DNA of 17,657 nt from Hamiltosporidium magnivora (GCA_004325065.1 PITI01000186.1:1-17657); one strand, 5' to 3'. Positions 1 to 8,006 are shown, counted from the stretch's first letter. A program made the numbers and translations. The notes: generated from the letters alone by a model not told the origin.

Positions 1-102
1 AAAAATTTAAAAATACAAATTTATTTTTCTAAAAAACTGAAATGAAATTTTTTGTATTAAAAAAAACTATGAAAAGCAATAATTTAAAACTAAAAAAAAA
101 AA

Positions 103-237
103 TTATTGTTTATTTCCAACCACTTTGTTTTTAAAGGTTTCAAGTAAATTTATGGATTCTTTTATAGTGTTTTTAAAATCTATTAAAATTTCATTGTAAT
201 TGTCTAAACAGTTTTTTAAATTTGTTTCTGAATCCAT
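103..237 (-). CDS. Small coiled-coil protein, 44 aa, unknown function
   Basis: A 44-codon frame runs from ATG (237-235) to TAA (105-103). I do not recognise the family. Two features argue that it is real despite its size. First, runs of C lie 5 bases upstream of the ATG, as at the other genes here. Second, the protein has a clear heptad pattern: Leu11, Leu18, Ile25, Leu32 and Val39 at 'a' positions, and Leu7, Tyr14, Phe21 and Phe35 at 'd' positions, with polar residues between. It should therefore be one amphipathic helix that packs in a bundle. Small subunits of helical assemblies (kinetochore/DASH, Mediator and similar) look like this, but nothing in the sequence chooses among them. No signal peptide or membrane segment is seen. 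An AATAAA (109-114) lies inside the last codons. Length and lack of a homologue leave real doubt. Confidence 0.55.
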   Translation of the reverse strand: MDSETNLKNCLDNYNEILIDFKNTIKESINLLETFKNKVVGNKQ

Positions 238-242
238 AATAA

Positions 243-253
243 GGGAAAGGGGG
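243..253 (-). promoter_or_regulatory. CCC start-site motif of the 44-aa gene
   Basis: On the minus strand a run of five C (253-249) and then CCC (245-243) precede the ATG, the last five bases away. C triplets just before start codons are an established microsporidian signal. The same arrangement occurs at the other minus-strand genes of this window, which supports the small gene. Confidence 0.55.
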
Positions 254-740
254 TAAAAGGAATAAAAATTTTAGATTGATTATTTTATACGGCTACTTTT
301 TTTGCAGGTTTAAGTTTATTTATTCTCCATTCTTTAGAAATGACTTATTTCTATATTTTAAGTCTTTGTTTTGATTTTGGAGATTATATCCCCATAATTG
401 CGTTTAGTTAACTGTATTTACACACCAAGCATTTTAATCTTTATACACAAGTATTGCAATCTATATTTTCTTCTTGTTCTTAACTCTATGTACTTCAATT
501 AAGCACTTTAATCACTTATATCCCGAGTCCAAACATATTTTTAACCAAGGAAAATTTTTAATCATTTTTTTGATTAATCTCGACCGAAGATGTTTCTAAA
601 TTCATGTGTACTCGAATTCTTTTAAATACATCGTAAAAACATTATTTAGAACTTAAGTTTTATTTTTGAAAGTGGCATCTATTATGTTTTTTTGGCAATA
701 GATCGGTTCTGGCTTTAATTGGAAAATTGTTTCCTTGGTA

Positions 741-1110
741 CTTTATCACATCTTTTAATATACCAGAATCTTGCAAATTTTCATATAATAGGCGCTTAAA
801 ACCAACTTAATCAGCGAAAAATTCTCATAAGTTCGTTGCTATAAATTTTAAACTATGATATAAAGTTAAACCTTGGTTTTCTTTTGCCTTTCGAAACCAG
901 CAGCTTTACTACTTGTTCTAATTTTTCTAGGCTAATCGACCTATAGCAAAGATATACCAGCGATCTATATGTAGTCATAAGACTTGCAACGACATAAAAA
1001 TATGTATAAATTGATACCTAGCTTTCTGGTTTTTTGAACTTTTATGTTTTTCTGTATCTTTAGGTGCTTAGTCGTTTATCCGATGTGACCAGGCTAGGTT
1101 CATAATTTTT
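741..1110 (+). repeat. Decayed copy of the dispersed repeat
   Basis: From about 893 to 1110 this aligns with about 9706-9920 of the GC-richer repeat further on. Shared blocks include the stretch around 986-1030 (GAC..TGCAA.G.CATA....GTATAA, then TAGCTTTC) and the later GG.GCTTAG...CTAGGTT block. A 13-base exact match, TATCACATCTTTT (745-757), corresponds to the left end of the two better copies. The distance between these blocks is about 100 bases shorter than in the other copy, so internal deletions are needed. It is much more AT-rich than its relative, consistent with an old copy drifting to the local composition. The alignment was made by eye; the left edge is the less certain part. Confidence 0.5.
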
Positions 1111-1763
1111 CTTTTTTCAATCACCAAAAATTCAACCGTTTTTTTAAAAATAGATGTATAAAAGTTAAAATATCACCGTGGAAAAGGTGTATGTGCATAC
1201 AATTTTTACTAACAATAGTATTTTCGCGAGATACAGGCAAAATGAATTTTATCATTATACCTCAAAAATCTGAACAAGTATTTTACCCTTAATTTAAACT
1301 CATTTCATGCAGAAGGTTTTTAATTAGCTTATCTTCTCTTCATCATTAAAATTTAAAGAATAAATTGGGTAAGAAGCTAAGCAATCATTATATTTGCAGA
1401 TATTTTATTGTGAGTATAAACAATAATTCCATGATAGAATGCTAAACTTTAAATCAAATGATGAATTATATTAAACTCTTTTACTTTATTATTTTTAGTA
1501 AACATACTAAATAAAAAATTTTGCGCAGTTTATTAAGCCAGATTCTTTATAGAGTTTACTTATTTTAAAATTCAGTAAATATGTTCATGAAAAATTTTCT
1601 GTTATAGTTTCAATTTATTATATCAAAAGCAAAAAAATAATCTTGCATTTATAAAGGTAATTACATTTATAATACAAGAAAATGAACGATAGATATATCT
1701 AAATGCTACTAACAGTCAAAAGATTCAGCTTTAATTGTTTTTAATACCCTAGAGTAGATTAAA

Positions 1764-1803
1764 AGAAGACCACTAGTAATTTCAGATTGTCGCATGGTCT
1801 TCT
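1764..1803. other. 9-bp inverted repeat (hairpin)
   Basis: AGAAGACCA (1764-1772) and its exact reverse complement TGGTCTTCT (1795-1803) flank a 22-base loop. A further AGTA/TACT pair lies outside at 1753-1756 and 1813-1816, with a mismatched stretch between. The arms are GC-richer than the surroundings. It could be a folded RNA or the relic of a mobile element end. No function is known. Confidence 0.35.
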
Positions 1804-1934
1804 ACATTTTTATACTATTAAAAAGATGTAAATTGAAAACTTTAATTCTAAATATATAAAGCAATTATTGCGTACTATTTTTTATGTTCTTATGTAATTT
1901 ATTATATTAATATATTTTGGTAACCTAGACCAGA

Positions 1935-2237
1935 TTAGAGGAAACGACAATAAACATAAATGAAGATTTGGATATAAAAAAAGTAAAGATAGAGTTTAAA
2001 ATAAAAGAAGAAAAGGTATGTCCTCATCGGAATTACATCACTGTATGAGCCTTGGCCAACCTCAGTAATACTGCCGCCGATCTTTTTCGGGTTTTGTAAC
2101 AAGATAGTTTTAAAGTGTAAGTTCTTAGTTTTACGCCCAACCGCAAACATGAGGACCAGTCCCTTTGTGTCCCCTCTTACTACAAGCAGAGAATACCCCA
2201 AGCCAATTTTGCTCCCGACATAGTGGAGAAAGCTTAA
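1935..2237 (-). other. GC-rich island with an open frame, origin unknown
   Basis: Between about 2017 and 2230 the base composition is visibly richer in G and C than the flanks. On the minus strand one frame stays open from a stop at 2240-2238 down to 1935, about 100 codons, but it has no upstream ATG. The only usable start would be a TTG at 2201. The last 30 or so codons are a run of Phe, Tyr, Leu and Ile in AT-rich sequence and look non-coding. The opposite strand is also open over much of the island. I recognise no domain. An inverted pair GTCCTCAT (2020-2027) and ATGAGGAC (2149-2156) spans it. It may be a fragment of a mobile element, a structured RNA gene or an old coding exon. Confidence 0.3.
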
Positions 2238-2520
2238 TTAGAAAATGTATATTAATATAATAAATTACTTTACCATCAGAATTTATTAACTAAAGTGGTA
2301 AGCTAGAATTTTCGTTTTCCGAATTATTATCATAGCTGATAATATATCTTAAAGATAAGGGCAAAAATAAGACAAAACTCAATGAATTAGGATCGCTTCC
2401 CAAGACTCACTAAATAGTTGAAACAGAGAATCTTACGATTTATAGTCTATTAGCAAATAGAACAGGTTATATTTTTTCATGCAATATGGAGATAATTCTT
2501 TATGTGGCAGTCCAGATAAA

Positions 2521-2908
2521 CTTGATGCGAAATCCCGAAGTTGGTTTCAAATGGCTTGAAATACTCATAAATTTCTAGATATGGAGTCCGTCTATAGTAC
2601 TAAGAAGTATATTTCAAAAACGTTTTTTGATCGACGGATAATGCTTGAGTCAAGACTAAATCCCGAAGGGAGTGAAAAATGGCCTTAAAGAGTGTTATTG
2701 AATACCGTGATGCATGAGTGGCATAGACACCCTTTAAACAAGCAATGCATATAGAAGAAGATTTTAAACATTTTAAAGAAATAACATTCTATATTTTAGA
2801 AATAGAAATCATATTTGAGGAACCGACTATAAATATAAAAGATGAGTAAAATTTATTTGAGAAAAGGTTATTAGTTAAAGAAATAGAAGAAAATACATGT
2901 AAGTGAAA
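2521..2908 (+). pseudogene. Possible decayed reading frames with an internal repeat
   Basis: No intact gene is present, but the plus strand shows short, protein-like open runs broken by single stops and frame changes. One begins at ATG 2745 and ends with TAA at 2847-2849 (34 codons rich in Glu, Ile and Lys), then continues in the same frame to about 2908. Another lies at about 2563-2684. A C triplet stands 12 bases before ATG 2745, farther than at the real genes. The block also holds a degenerate direct repeat (2530-2560 and 2658-2690). It could be a dead gene or element, or chance in AT-rich DNA. Confidence 0.22.
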
Positions 2909-2924
2909 AAATTTTAATCCTAAT

Positions 2925-2930
2925 TTTATT
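2925..2930 (-). terminator. AATAAA polyadenylation signal of the 741-aa gene
   Basis: AATAAA on the minus strand lies 23 bases beyond the TAG stop of the 741-residue gene, a normal place for a eukaryotic cleavage and polyadenylation signal. Confidence 0.5.
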
Positions 2931-2953
2931 ATTTCAGAAAAAAATTTTTTGGA

Positions 2954-5179
2954 CTAAATAAGTTCGTTGATTTTTCTTTCAAGATTTGTAGCCAAAATTG
3001 TTATATTACGAAAATTATTCGAATATATTGAACTTCTATTTCCAAATATCATTATCCAATATAGCTGCGACGCATATAATTGTTTCAATTTCAAATCTTT
3101 TTGTGGTATATTTTGGCTCAAAGCCCCTAAAGATTCAAACACATTCTTACACTTCGAGATAAATATACATCCCAGGTGTTTTTTTCGCCCCGCATTAGTG
3201 TATTTTTCTATTAGAAATATGTTAAACCTCACCAAATGATCAATTATTGAAGAATTTGTCTCAAAAAAATACTGTATCATATCATTATAAAATTCTTCCT
3301 GACTATTAATTGTTTTTTTGTTTTTAATAAGCAATAAAATAAAAGCAAAAAATTCTTTGATTTGTCTGTTATCAAGCATAAAAGATTCATTTAGGATCAT
3401 TGCTATTAGACATGGAATTTGCAAAAAAAGTAAAGTTTTTCGACATTTTCCAAAGGTAACCACATTTAAAAGAAATCTACATGTGTTGAGCATTCCATAG
3501 CAATTTGCTTTTGTTTCGTACTCTTCTAAATTTCTTAAGAGAGATTCAAAAAGTTGCCCCCTGTAGAAAATATCTGCATAAATTCTTACTCTTGAAGTAA
3601 GATGTAAATTCTCCCATATTTTACCTTGTGAATTGATGGATTTTTTTTTATCAAGATCTATTGCCAATGCATTTAAGAGAAAAATTGTTGAAACCACATG
3701 ATTTTTTTTTATAATTTGTTCAACATTTTTTTCATGTCGTTCGATAAACACCAAGATTTCATAAAATACATCAATTTTCAAACATTCATAAAATTTAATA
3801 AAAATTCCTGATATTTTCGGTAGCTTCAAGGCTTCTAATATCATACTTATACTCATATCTCTTAAAAGTTTCTTCTCATAATCTACAAAAAACGAACATA
3901 TCTTTAATACATTAGAAGCATCATTATCCTGTGATTTTAAGTTTGCAATTTCGGATGAAAATATTTGTTCTAGCTCTTGAACAGTGTATGTTAAGTGTTG
4001 TGGATGTGACTTTTTTTCCCGAATGAACGTTTTGTTTTTCAGGAATATGCAATAAAAAATATTTTTTATATTCGAAGAAATCAAATCTTTATATGATTGA
4101 GCGTGTAAATTATCTAAAAAAACTTCATCTAAATTAAGTTCATGAATATTATTCAATATAATTTCATTGATATCATTTTTTTTATCATTTCTTTCAAATT
4201 CCTCCAATTTAATAAAAGATTTGAGAATAGAATTGTATCCCTCTTGTATACTTTTCAATTGGCGTGATAGAATAATATCTAGAGGTTTACATCGGGTCAT
4301 TGAATATTCTCTAGTATTATCATGATGTACGTCGCAAGTCATTTTTATTTTGTATCCTTCTTCTCTTGATGATAGCAAAACTGTATTTTCGGCAGTCGCG
4401 GCAAATTTTTTCCGTTTTAAAAGCCTTATATTCAATCCCTCTTTGTGTGATTGTGAATTATATGTAGCCTCTAAGGATTCACATGCATCAATGTTGTTTG
4501 TTATTCGATTAAAAAATTCGGTATTAGATATTGTGCTTTTATAGTCAAAATTTTCATGAAAATTAATCAACGAACTTAATGCGTTTGTGATTTCCGAATC
4601 GTATACATTGTTTTCTGAATCTAAACTATTGCTATTTTCGTGCGGTATTTGATATTGTTCCATAGATGAGAAATATTCTTCTTGATGTGATAAAACATTG
4701 TTTTGTAAAATTGGCGCAAAGTTCGGTACATCTCTATTGTAAAATGCATTCTGATTTGACTCTTTTAAATGGCAGAATGCCAAATCAAATCGAGGTAACT
4801 TTTCAACTGGCAATATATTCTGCGAGGATATATCACTCGAATATAAATGACTGGATACTGTTTGAGGATTAGGTTGGTCATTGAATGCCGTATATGCGAC
4901 CGTATTTGTAGGATTTTCTTGGGTATATGGAGATAAATAATTTGTTTGAACTCGATTTGATAAAGAACTAGATGGAGAACATAAAGAAGGATTTATTTCG
5001 GAATAAGCTTGATTAAGGTAATTCGATGCTTGATAATAGTTCTCGATGCCATCATTACCTGTAAAGGCGCTATTATTCGGTTCTAAATAGAAACTGGTAT
5101 CGAGCTCTGATTGCCACACAACATTTAAATAACCAAATAAATGATTAAACAAAATATTATTAAATGTTATAACTACCAT
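2954..5179 (-). CDS. Unknown 741-aa protein, paralogue of the 781-aa protein
   Basis: I do not recognise this protein in any widespread family. The start is supported by CCCC six bases upstream of the ATG. Residues 1 to about 24 are hydrophobic and could be a leader, though they lack the usual basic residues at the front. Residues 25 to about 250 are rich in Asn, Ser, Tyr and Gln and look disordered. A basic patch (LLKRKKF, about 253-259) could be a nuclear signal. From about residue 307 to the end the protein aligns without early gaps with the 781-aa protein. The most conserved parts are MLNTCR, LQIPCLIAMI and SQLYW, and there are five shared cysteines at about 428, 466, 560, 567 and 590. 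The C-terminal half is mostly predicted helix by composition. No catalytic motif or clear membrane segment is seen. The gene is intronless and lies 1.3 kb from SSU72. A lineage-specific, possibly secreted protein is an inference. Confidence 0.85.
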   Translation of the reverse strand: MVVITFNNILFNHLFGYLNVVWQSELDTSFYLEPNNSAFTGNDGIENYYQASNYLNQAYSEINPSLCSPSSSLSNRVQTNYLSPYTQENPTNTVAYTAFNDQPNPQTVSSHLYSSDISSQNILPVEKLPRFDLAFCHLKESNQNAFYNRDVPNFAPILQNNVLSHQEEYFSSMEQYQIPHENSNSLDSENNVYDSEITNALSSLINFHENFDYKSTISNTEFFNRITNNIDACESLEATYNSQSHKEGLNIRLLKRKKFAATAENTVLLSSREEGYKIKMTCDVHHDNTREYSMTRCKPLDIILSRQLKSIQEGYNSILKSFIKLEEFERNDKKNDINEIILNNIHELNLDEVFLDNLHAQSYKDLISSNIKNIFYCIFLKNKTFIREKKSHPQHLTYTVQELEQIFSSEIANLKSQDNDASNVLKICSFFVDYEKKLLRDMSISMILEALKLPKISGIFIKFYECLKIDVFYEILVFIERHEKNVEQIIKKNHVVSTIFLLNALAIDLDKKKSINSQGKIWENLHLTSRVRIYADIFYRGQLFESLLRNLEEYETKANCYGMLNTCRFLLNVVTFGKCRKTLLFLQIPCLIAMILNESFMLDNRQIKEFFAFILLLIKNKKTINSQEEFYNDMIQYFFETNSSIIDHLVRFNIFLIEKYTNAGRKKHLGCIFISKCKNVFESLGALSQNIPQKDLKLKQLYASQLYWIMIFGNRSSIYSNNFRNITILATNLERKINELI

Positions 5180-5185
5180 TTTATA

Positions 5186-5189
5186 GGGG
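5186..5189 (-). promoter_or_regulatory. CCCC start-site motif of the 741-aa gene
   Basis: The minus strand reads CCCC and then TATAAA directly before the ATG at 5179. The C run matches the microsporidian start-proximal signal and fixes the first Met as the start. Confidence 0.6.
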
Positions 5190-5395
5190 TAAACTAGACA
5201 AATTATATGTACTAACTTGATTAATTAAGTAAAAACGGAATATAAACTTTTACTGATATTTTGAAATTATAAAAAGAAATTGGTTTTTCTGGGAGCTATA
5301 AAAAGGTTAAAACCTAAAATTTACTAGCAAAATCAATAAAAAAAGTATATAATTTATAATTAATTAAAATATTATGTACAAATTGTCGAATTTTA

Positions 5396-5635
5396 TGTTG
5401 ACTCCCCCCCCATTCTGTCCACATGCAAAAGTTTACCTTGGCCAAAAGTAAAATCCAGCAGATCATCATATCTACTAAATCAAATGGGTTTCAAAAAATA
5501 TTCGTCATTATGCTTTCTTTGACGGGAAACGACTTTTTTGGTAGGAAAATAATTATTTTCTGATAATGTAAAGAATTTTAATAAAATTAGCCTTTTATAA
5601 ACCGAAAAAAAATAAAAAAATATGTTGAAACTAAT
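5396..5635 (-). pseudogene. Possible decayed reading frame beside a C8 tract
   Basis: On the minus strand one frame is open from 5635 to the stop at 5395-5393 except for a single TGA (5482-5480), giving about 51 and 28 codons. The translation looks protein-like in the part below 5550, with mixed charged and hydrophobic residues and motifs such as DFTFGQGK. The region is GC-richer than its flanks. I do not recognise it. The plus strand also has a 46-codon ATG frame in exact antisense register (5423-5563), downstream of eight C (5404-5411). Only one of the two can be a real coding remnant. I favour the minus strand on amino-acid composition, weakly. Confidence 0.25.
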
Positions 5636-5899
5636 TTAAGAAAAGTAAAAAAAGGAAATAATGAATATTAAAAATAAATTATAAAAATATATGAAAAAAA
5701 ATCATTAAAAAAAAACCAGAAAAACTATCATCAAATAAAAAAAATGAATTTTACTGTATTTCTCTTTTATTCCGTTTTTCTATGTGCTTGTCTTACTGGT
5801 TTTTTTTATTTTTCTTTTATTTGTGACACACTTTTGTATTTTAATCTGAAATTTAAAAATATATGAATTTTAAAAAATAAAGAAAATAAGACTTAAATA

Positions 5900-6390
5900 A
5901 CGGAAGAGAAAAAAACAAAAATTTAGCACTGTTATTAGACCAATAGTAATGTATGCTTCCAAAACATTGGCGATGTCCAAAAAAAATGAAACAAGCTAGA
6001 TATATGGGAGAGAAATATACTAACAAGAATATATGGACCAATTTTCTAAACTAACGAATGGAGAATTAGAACGAATCAAGAGGTTTATGATCATATCAAG
6101 AATCCAATATTGTCACTGTAAAAAAAGAAGACTTGGATGGCTCGGGCACGTAGAAAGAATGTTTACAAAGAGAGCTGCTGGTAAAATATTCAAAGCCATA
6201 CCTGAAGGTAAGAGAACAAGAGGCAGACTAAGAAAAAAATAGCTGGATAATGTCGAGGAAGATTTAATTAAACTTAATGTGATACGAAAAGAAGTTAGGT
6301 CCAAAATAGAGAACAATGGAGAAGTATTGTTAAAAAGGCTCGGGCTCTTCTAGGGCTGTAGCGCCGCGGAGTAAGTAAGCAAGTATAGAA
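5900..6390 (+). pseudogene. 3' end of a LINE reverse transcriptase, broken
   Basis: The segment encodes the C-terminal tail of a non-LTR (LINE) endonuclease/reverse transcriptase, in pieces. In order these are: a block with VIRPIVMYASKT at about 5929-5964; a block with WERNILTRIYGP and later RIRTNQEVYDHIK in another frame; the hallmark RRLGWLGHVERM at about 6127-6162 in a third frame, followed by EGKRTRGRLRK; and, beyond a TAG (6240-6242), LDNVEEDLIKLNV and a final frame with QWRSIVKKARALLGL before TAG (6359-6361). At least three frame shifts and two internal stops are visible, and all upstream catalytic parts are missing, so it is dead. The 5' truncation is typical of LINE insertion. Sequence after the last stop is GC-rich, then AAGT-like repeats. 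Elements with this tail are common in arthropods (RTE/Jockey-like); horizontal arrival from a host is plausible but not shown. Confidence 0.85.
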
Positions 6391-6457
6391 CAAAGCATTG
6401 ATAAGCGAATAGCTACTGCTTGTATATTAATCATTAAAATCAAAAAATTACAAATAT

Positions 6458-6467
6458 TTTATTTATT
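6458..6467 (-). terminator. Overlapping AATAAA signals at the SSU72 stop
   Basis: The last codons and stop of SSU72 read AAT AAA TAA followed by AA. One AATAAA (6467-6462) is therefore made of the last two sense codons, and a second (6463-6458) overlaps the stop. If used, the message would have a very short 3' end, as is common in compact microsporidian genes. Confidence 0.45.
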
Positions 6468-7040
6468 TAAGACTGTATATAGCAGAGTACATTTTTTTAT
6501 TTCACAAAATTTTTCTATCGCTGTATCAATATCAAGATTACAATCTTCAATAATTTTAACAAATTGTAAGATTTCATTTGCACCTAATATAGCATCACTC
6601 GGCGTGTCTTTAATATCAAAATTTACCAAATAGAAAACACCATCTGAATAATCGTTTAAATACTCTTTCCTCCCATAATATTCAAATATAGAAACAAAAC
6701 ATCTTTCTTCACATGTTATAACCAAATCAAAAGCTCTTTCCACTTCAAAAAACGATTCCGGTTTTTCTTTTAAAGATATATTTCGTTGAAGTAAATGTAA
6801 AAGCCCGGTATTTCGATAAAAATTTTCATTTTTTTCTCTCAAATCGTTATATATCTCTCGATATGTCGTATTAAAACTATATATATTTGGTTGAGTAATA
6901 GACATACCGGGTAATTTTATATTATTAGATGTACCATATGAAGATACTTTAAACCCCTTCTTCTGTAATAAACCATGTGCTTCCATACTTCTATTTTGAT
7001 TCATTGCGCAACAAACAGCCATATTTAGAAAGGTTGGCAT
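6459..7040 (-). CDS. SSU72: RNA polymerase II CTD phosphatase Ssu72
   Basis: Ssu72 removes phosphate from Ser5 of the RNA polymerase II C-terminal repeats and works with the cleavage and polyadenylation machinery in the nucleus. The 193 residues match the usual family length of about 195-205. The catalytic CX5R loop is Cys11-AMNQN-Arg17 followed by SMEAH, the Ssu72 form of this motif. Other family blocks follow in order: KKGF...YGT (28-37), KLPG (42-45), TTY..IYNDL (58-67), GLLHLLQRN (79-87), the FDLVITCEER block (104-113) and VNFDIKD (139-145), which contains the acid/base Asp. The C-terminal helical part is present. All expected active-site residues are seen, so the enzyme should be active. 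The first Met is preferred over Met7 because CCC lies three bases before it. It is co-oriented with the Rab gene but 365 bases away, so no operon-like link is implied. Confidence 0.96.
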   Translation of the reverse strand: MPTFLNMAVCCAMNQNRSMEAHGLLQKKGFKVSSYGTSNNIKLPGMSITQPNIYSFNTTYREIYNDLREKNENFYRNTGLLHLLQRNISLKEKPESFFEVERAFDLVITCEERCFVSIFEYYGRKEYLNDYSDGVFYLVNFDIKDTPSDAILGANEILQFVKIIEDCNLDIDTAIEKFCEIKKCTLLYTVLNK

Positions 7041-7043
7041 TTA

Positions 7044-7046
7044 GGG
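7044..7046 (-). promoter_or_regulatory. CCC start-site motif of SSU72
   Basis: The minus strand reads GCCCTAA immediately before the ATG, placing CCC three bases upstream. It matches the pattern at the other genes and supports the first Met. Confidence 0.55.
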
Positions 7047-7326
7047 CAATAAAATAGTAAAAATAAAAATTTAAAACCAATGAAATTTCCTTTTACAAAA
7101 ATATTTTATAAATCATGATAATTGTACAATCTATGTTTCTTTTTTTTAAAAAAATTATCCCAATATTTGGAAATGTATAAGACTGTTATTCTTCAAAATA
7201 AATGTAATTTTTATTCCAAATAGTTTTATTTTAAAATTTATATTTGTTAAACACAACTCTCTAGAGTATCAAATTATAATTTTTAATCACAATTTATTTT
7301 TACATGAAATTATAATTTTTTTTATC

Positions 7327-7348
7327 TCGTAAACATCTCAGTTTACGA
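7327..7348. other. 8-bp perfect hairpin downstream of the Rab gene
   Basis: TCGTAAAC (7327-7334) and GTTTACGA (7341-7348) pair perfectly around a 6-base loop. It lies 58 bases past the Rab stop codon, within the 365-base space before SSU72, and could fold in the Rab 3' untranslated region. The rest of this spacer is AT-rich, with a repeated AAATTATAATTTTT near 7270 and 7307, and no gene. Confidence 0.4.
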
Positions 7349-7405
7349 AATAATTTATAATTTAATTTGCTTAAAGAAACAGTTACTTAAATCACATTTT
7401 AATTA

Positions 7406-8002
7406 TTAACAACACCCTCTTTTTCTATATTCATTCTTTACAAACCTAACTCTTTCATTTATACACTTCGATCTTTTATTCATTAAACATTTAGCCATTT
7501 CATTAAATACCTCATCAATATTATCGCCACTCTTAGCACTCGTAATAAAAAATTTGATTTTTTTTATTTCCGCCTTTTCGCTATAAGCAGTAAATACATC
7601 CTCAAAATCAACACCATCCAACATATCTCGTTTATTGCCCACAAGAAAAATAGGAATACCATTTCCTACCTCTTCTACAATTTCTTCGTACCACTTGTCC
7701 ACACAATCAAAAGAACGCGGATCTGTTAAATCAAATACCAGTAATATGCCATTTGCATTTCTATAATAACTTCTAGTTATTGAATGAAATCTCTCTTGTC
7801 CAGCTGTGTCCCATATCTGTAACCTTACATCTTTATCTTCTACTTTTATATCTTTAGAAACAAAATCTATTCCTATTGTATTCATAAGTGTATATTTGAA
7901 TATTCCTTCTGTAAATCTATATAAAATACTTGTTTTACCGACATTACTTTCTCCTAATATTAATATTTTATATCTATAAAAAGGATCGTTACTTTGTGAC
8001 AT
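7406..8002 (-). CDS. Rab-family small GTPase
   Basis: A membrane-traffic GTPase that cycles between GTP and GDP forms to direct vesicle docking. All nucleotide-binding motifs are intact: P-loop GESNVGKTS (17-25), switch I Thr42 in TIGIDF, WDTAGQE with catalytic Gln69 (64-70), NKRD (123-126) and SAKSG (155-159). The protein ends in Cys197-Cys198, the double-cysteine site for geranylgeranylation, so it should be membrane-anchored. The length of 198 is typical of Rabs. The TIGIDF.SK....D..VRLQ stretch resembles Rab6/Ypt6, while SITRSYYRNANGILLVFD resembles the Rab1/Rab8 group, so I leave the subfamily open. The start is fixed by CCC four bases upstream of the ATG. The 3' side has an ATTAAA (7403-7398) just past the stop. 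Its neighbour SSU72 is unrelated in function. Confidence 0.95.
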   Translation of the reverse strand: MSQSNDPFYRYKILILGESNVGKTSILYRFTEGIFKYTLMNTIGIDFVSKDIKVEDKDVRLQIWDTAGQERFHSITRSYYRNANGILLVFDLTDPRSFDCVDKWYEEIVEEVGNGIPIFLVGNKRDMLDGVDFEDVFTAYSEKAEIKKIKFFITSAKSGDNIDEVFNEMAKCLMNKRSKCINERVRFVKNEYRKRGCC

Positions 8003-8006
8003 TACA

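Larger units (their letters stand above)
255..2924. other. Gene-poor, AT-rich intergenic stretch
   Basis: About 2.7 kb separate the 44-aa gene from the 3' end of the 741-residue gene. I find no intact gene with a start signal in it. It contains a decayed repeat copy (741-1110), a hairpin (1764-1803), a GC-richer island with an open frame (1935-2237) and a degenerate, possibly once coding stretch (2521-2908), all listed separately. In 255-740, 1111-1750 and 1820-1934 I see only AT-rich sequence dense in stops. Confidence 0.6.

Noticed and set aside
480..590. Possible resemblance (TATCCCGAGTCC) to the CCCGAG block of the 9.4 kb repeat.
   Set aside because: The match is short and isolated; flanking bases do not align, so it was not added to the repeat family.
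5853..6041. A 62-codon minus-strand frame.
   Set aside because: It is antisense to the LINE remnant and its neighbouring AT-rich tract; composition is Phe/Tyr/Leu-rich as expected from A-rich sequence read backwards.
6113..6316. A 67-codon minus-strand frame.
   Set aside because: Antisense shadow of the reverse transcriptase tail, which is identified by strong motifs on the plus strand.
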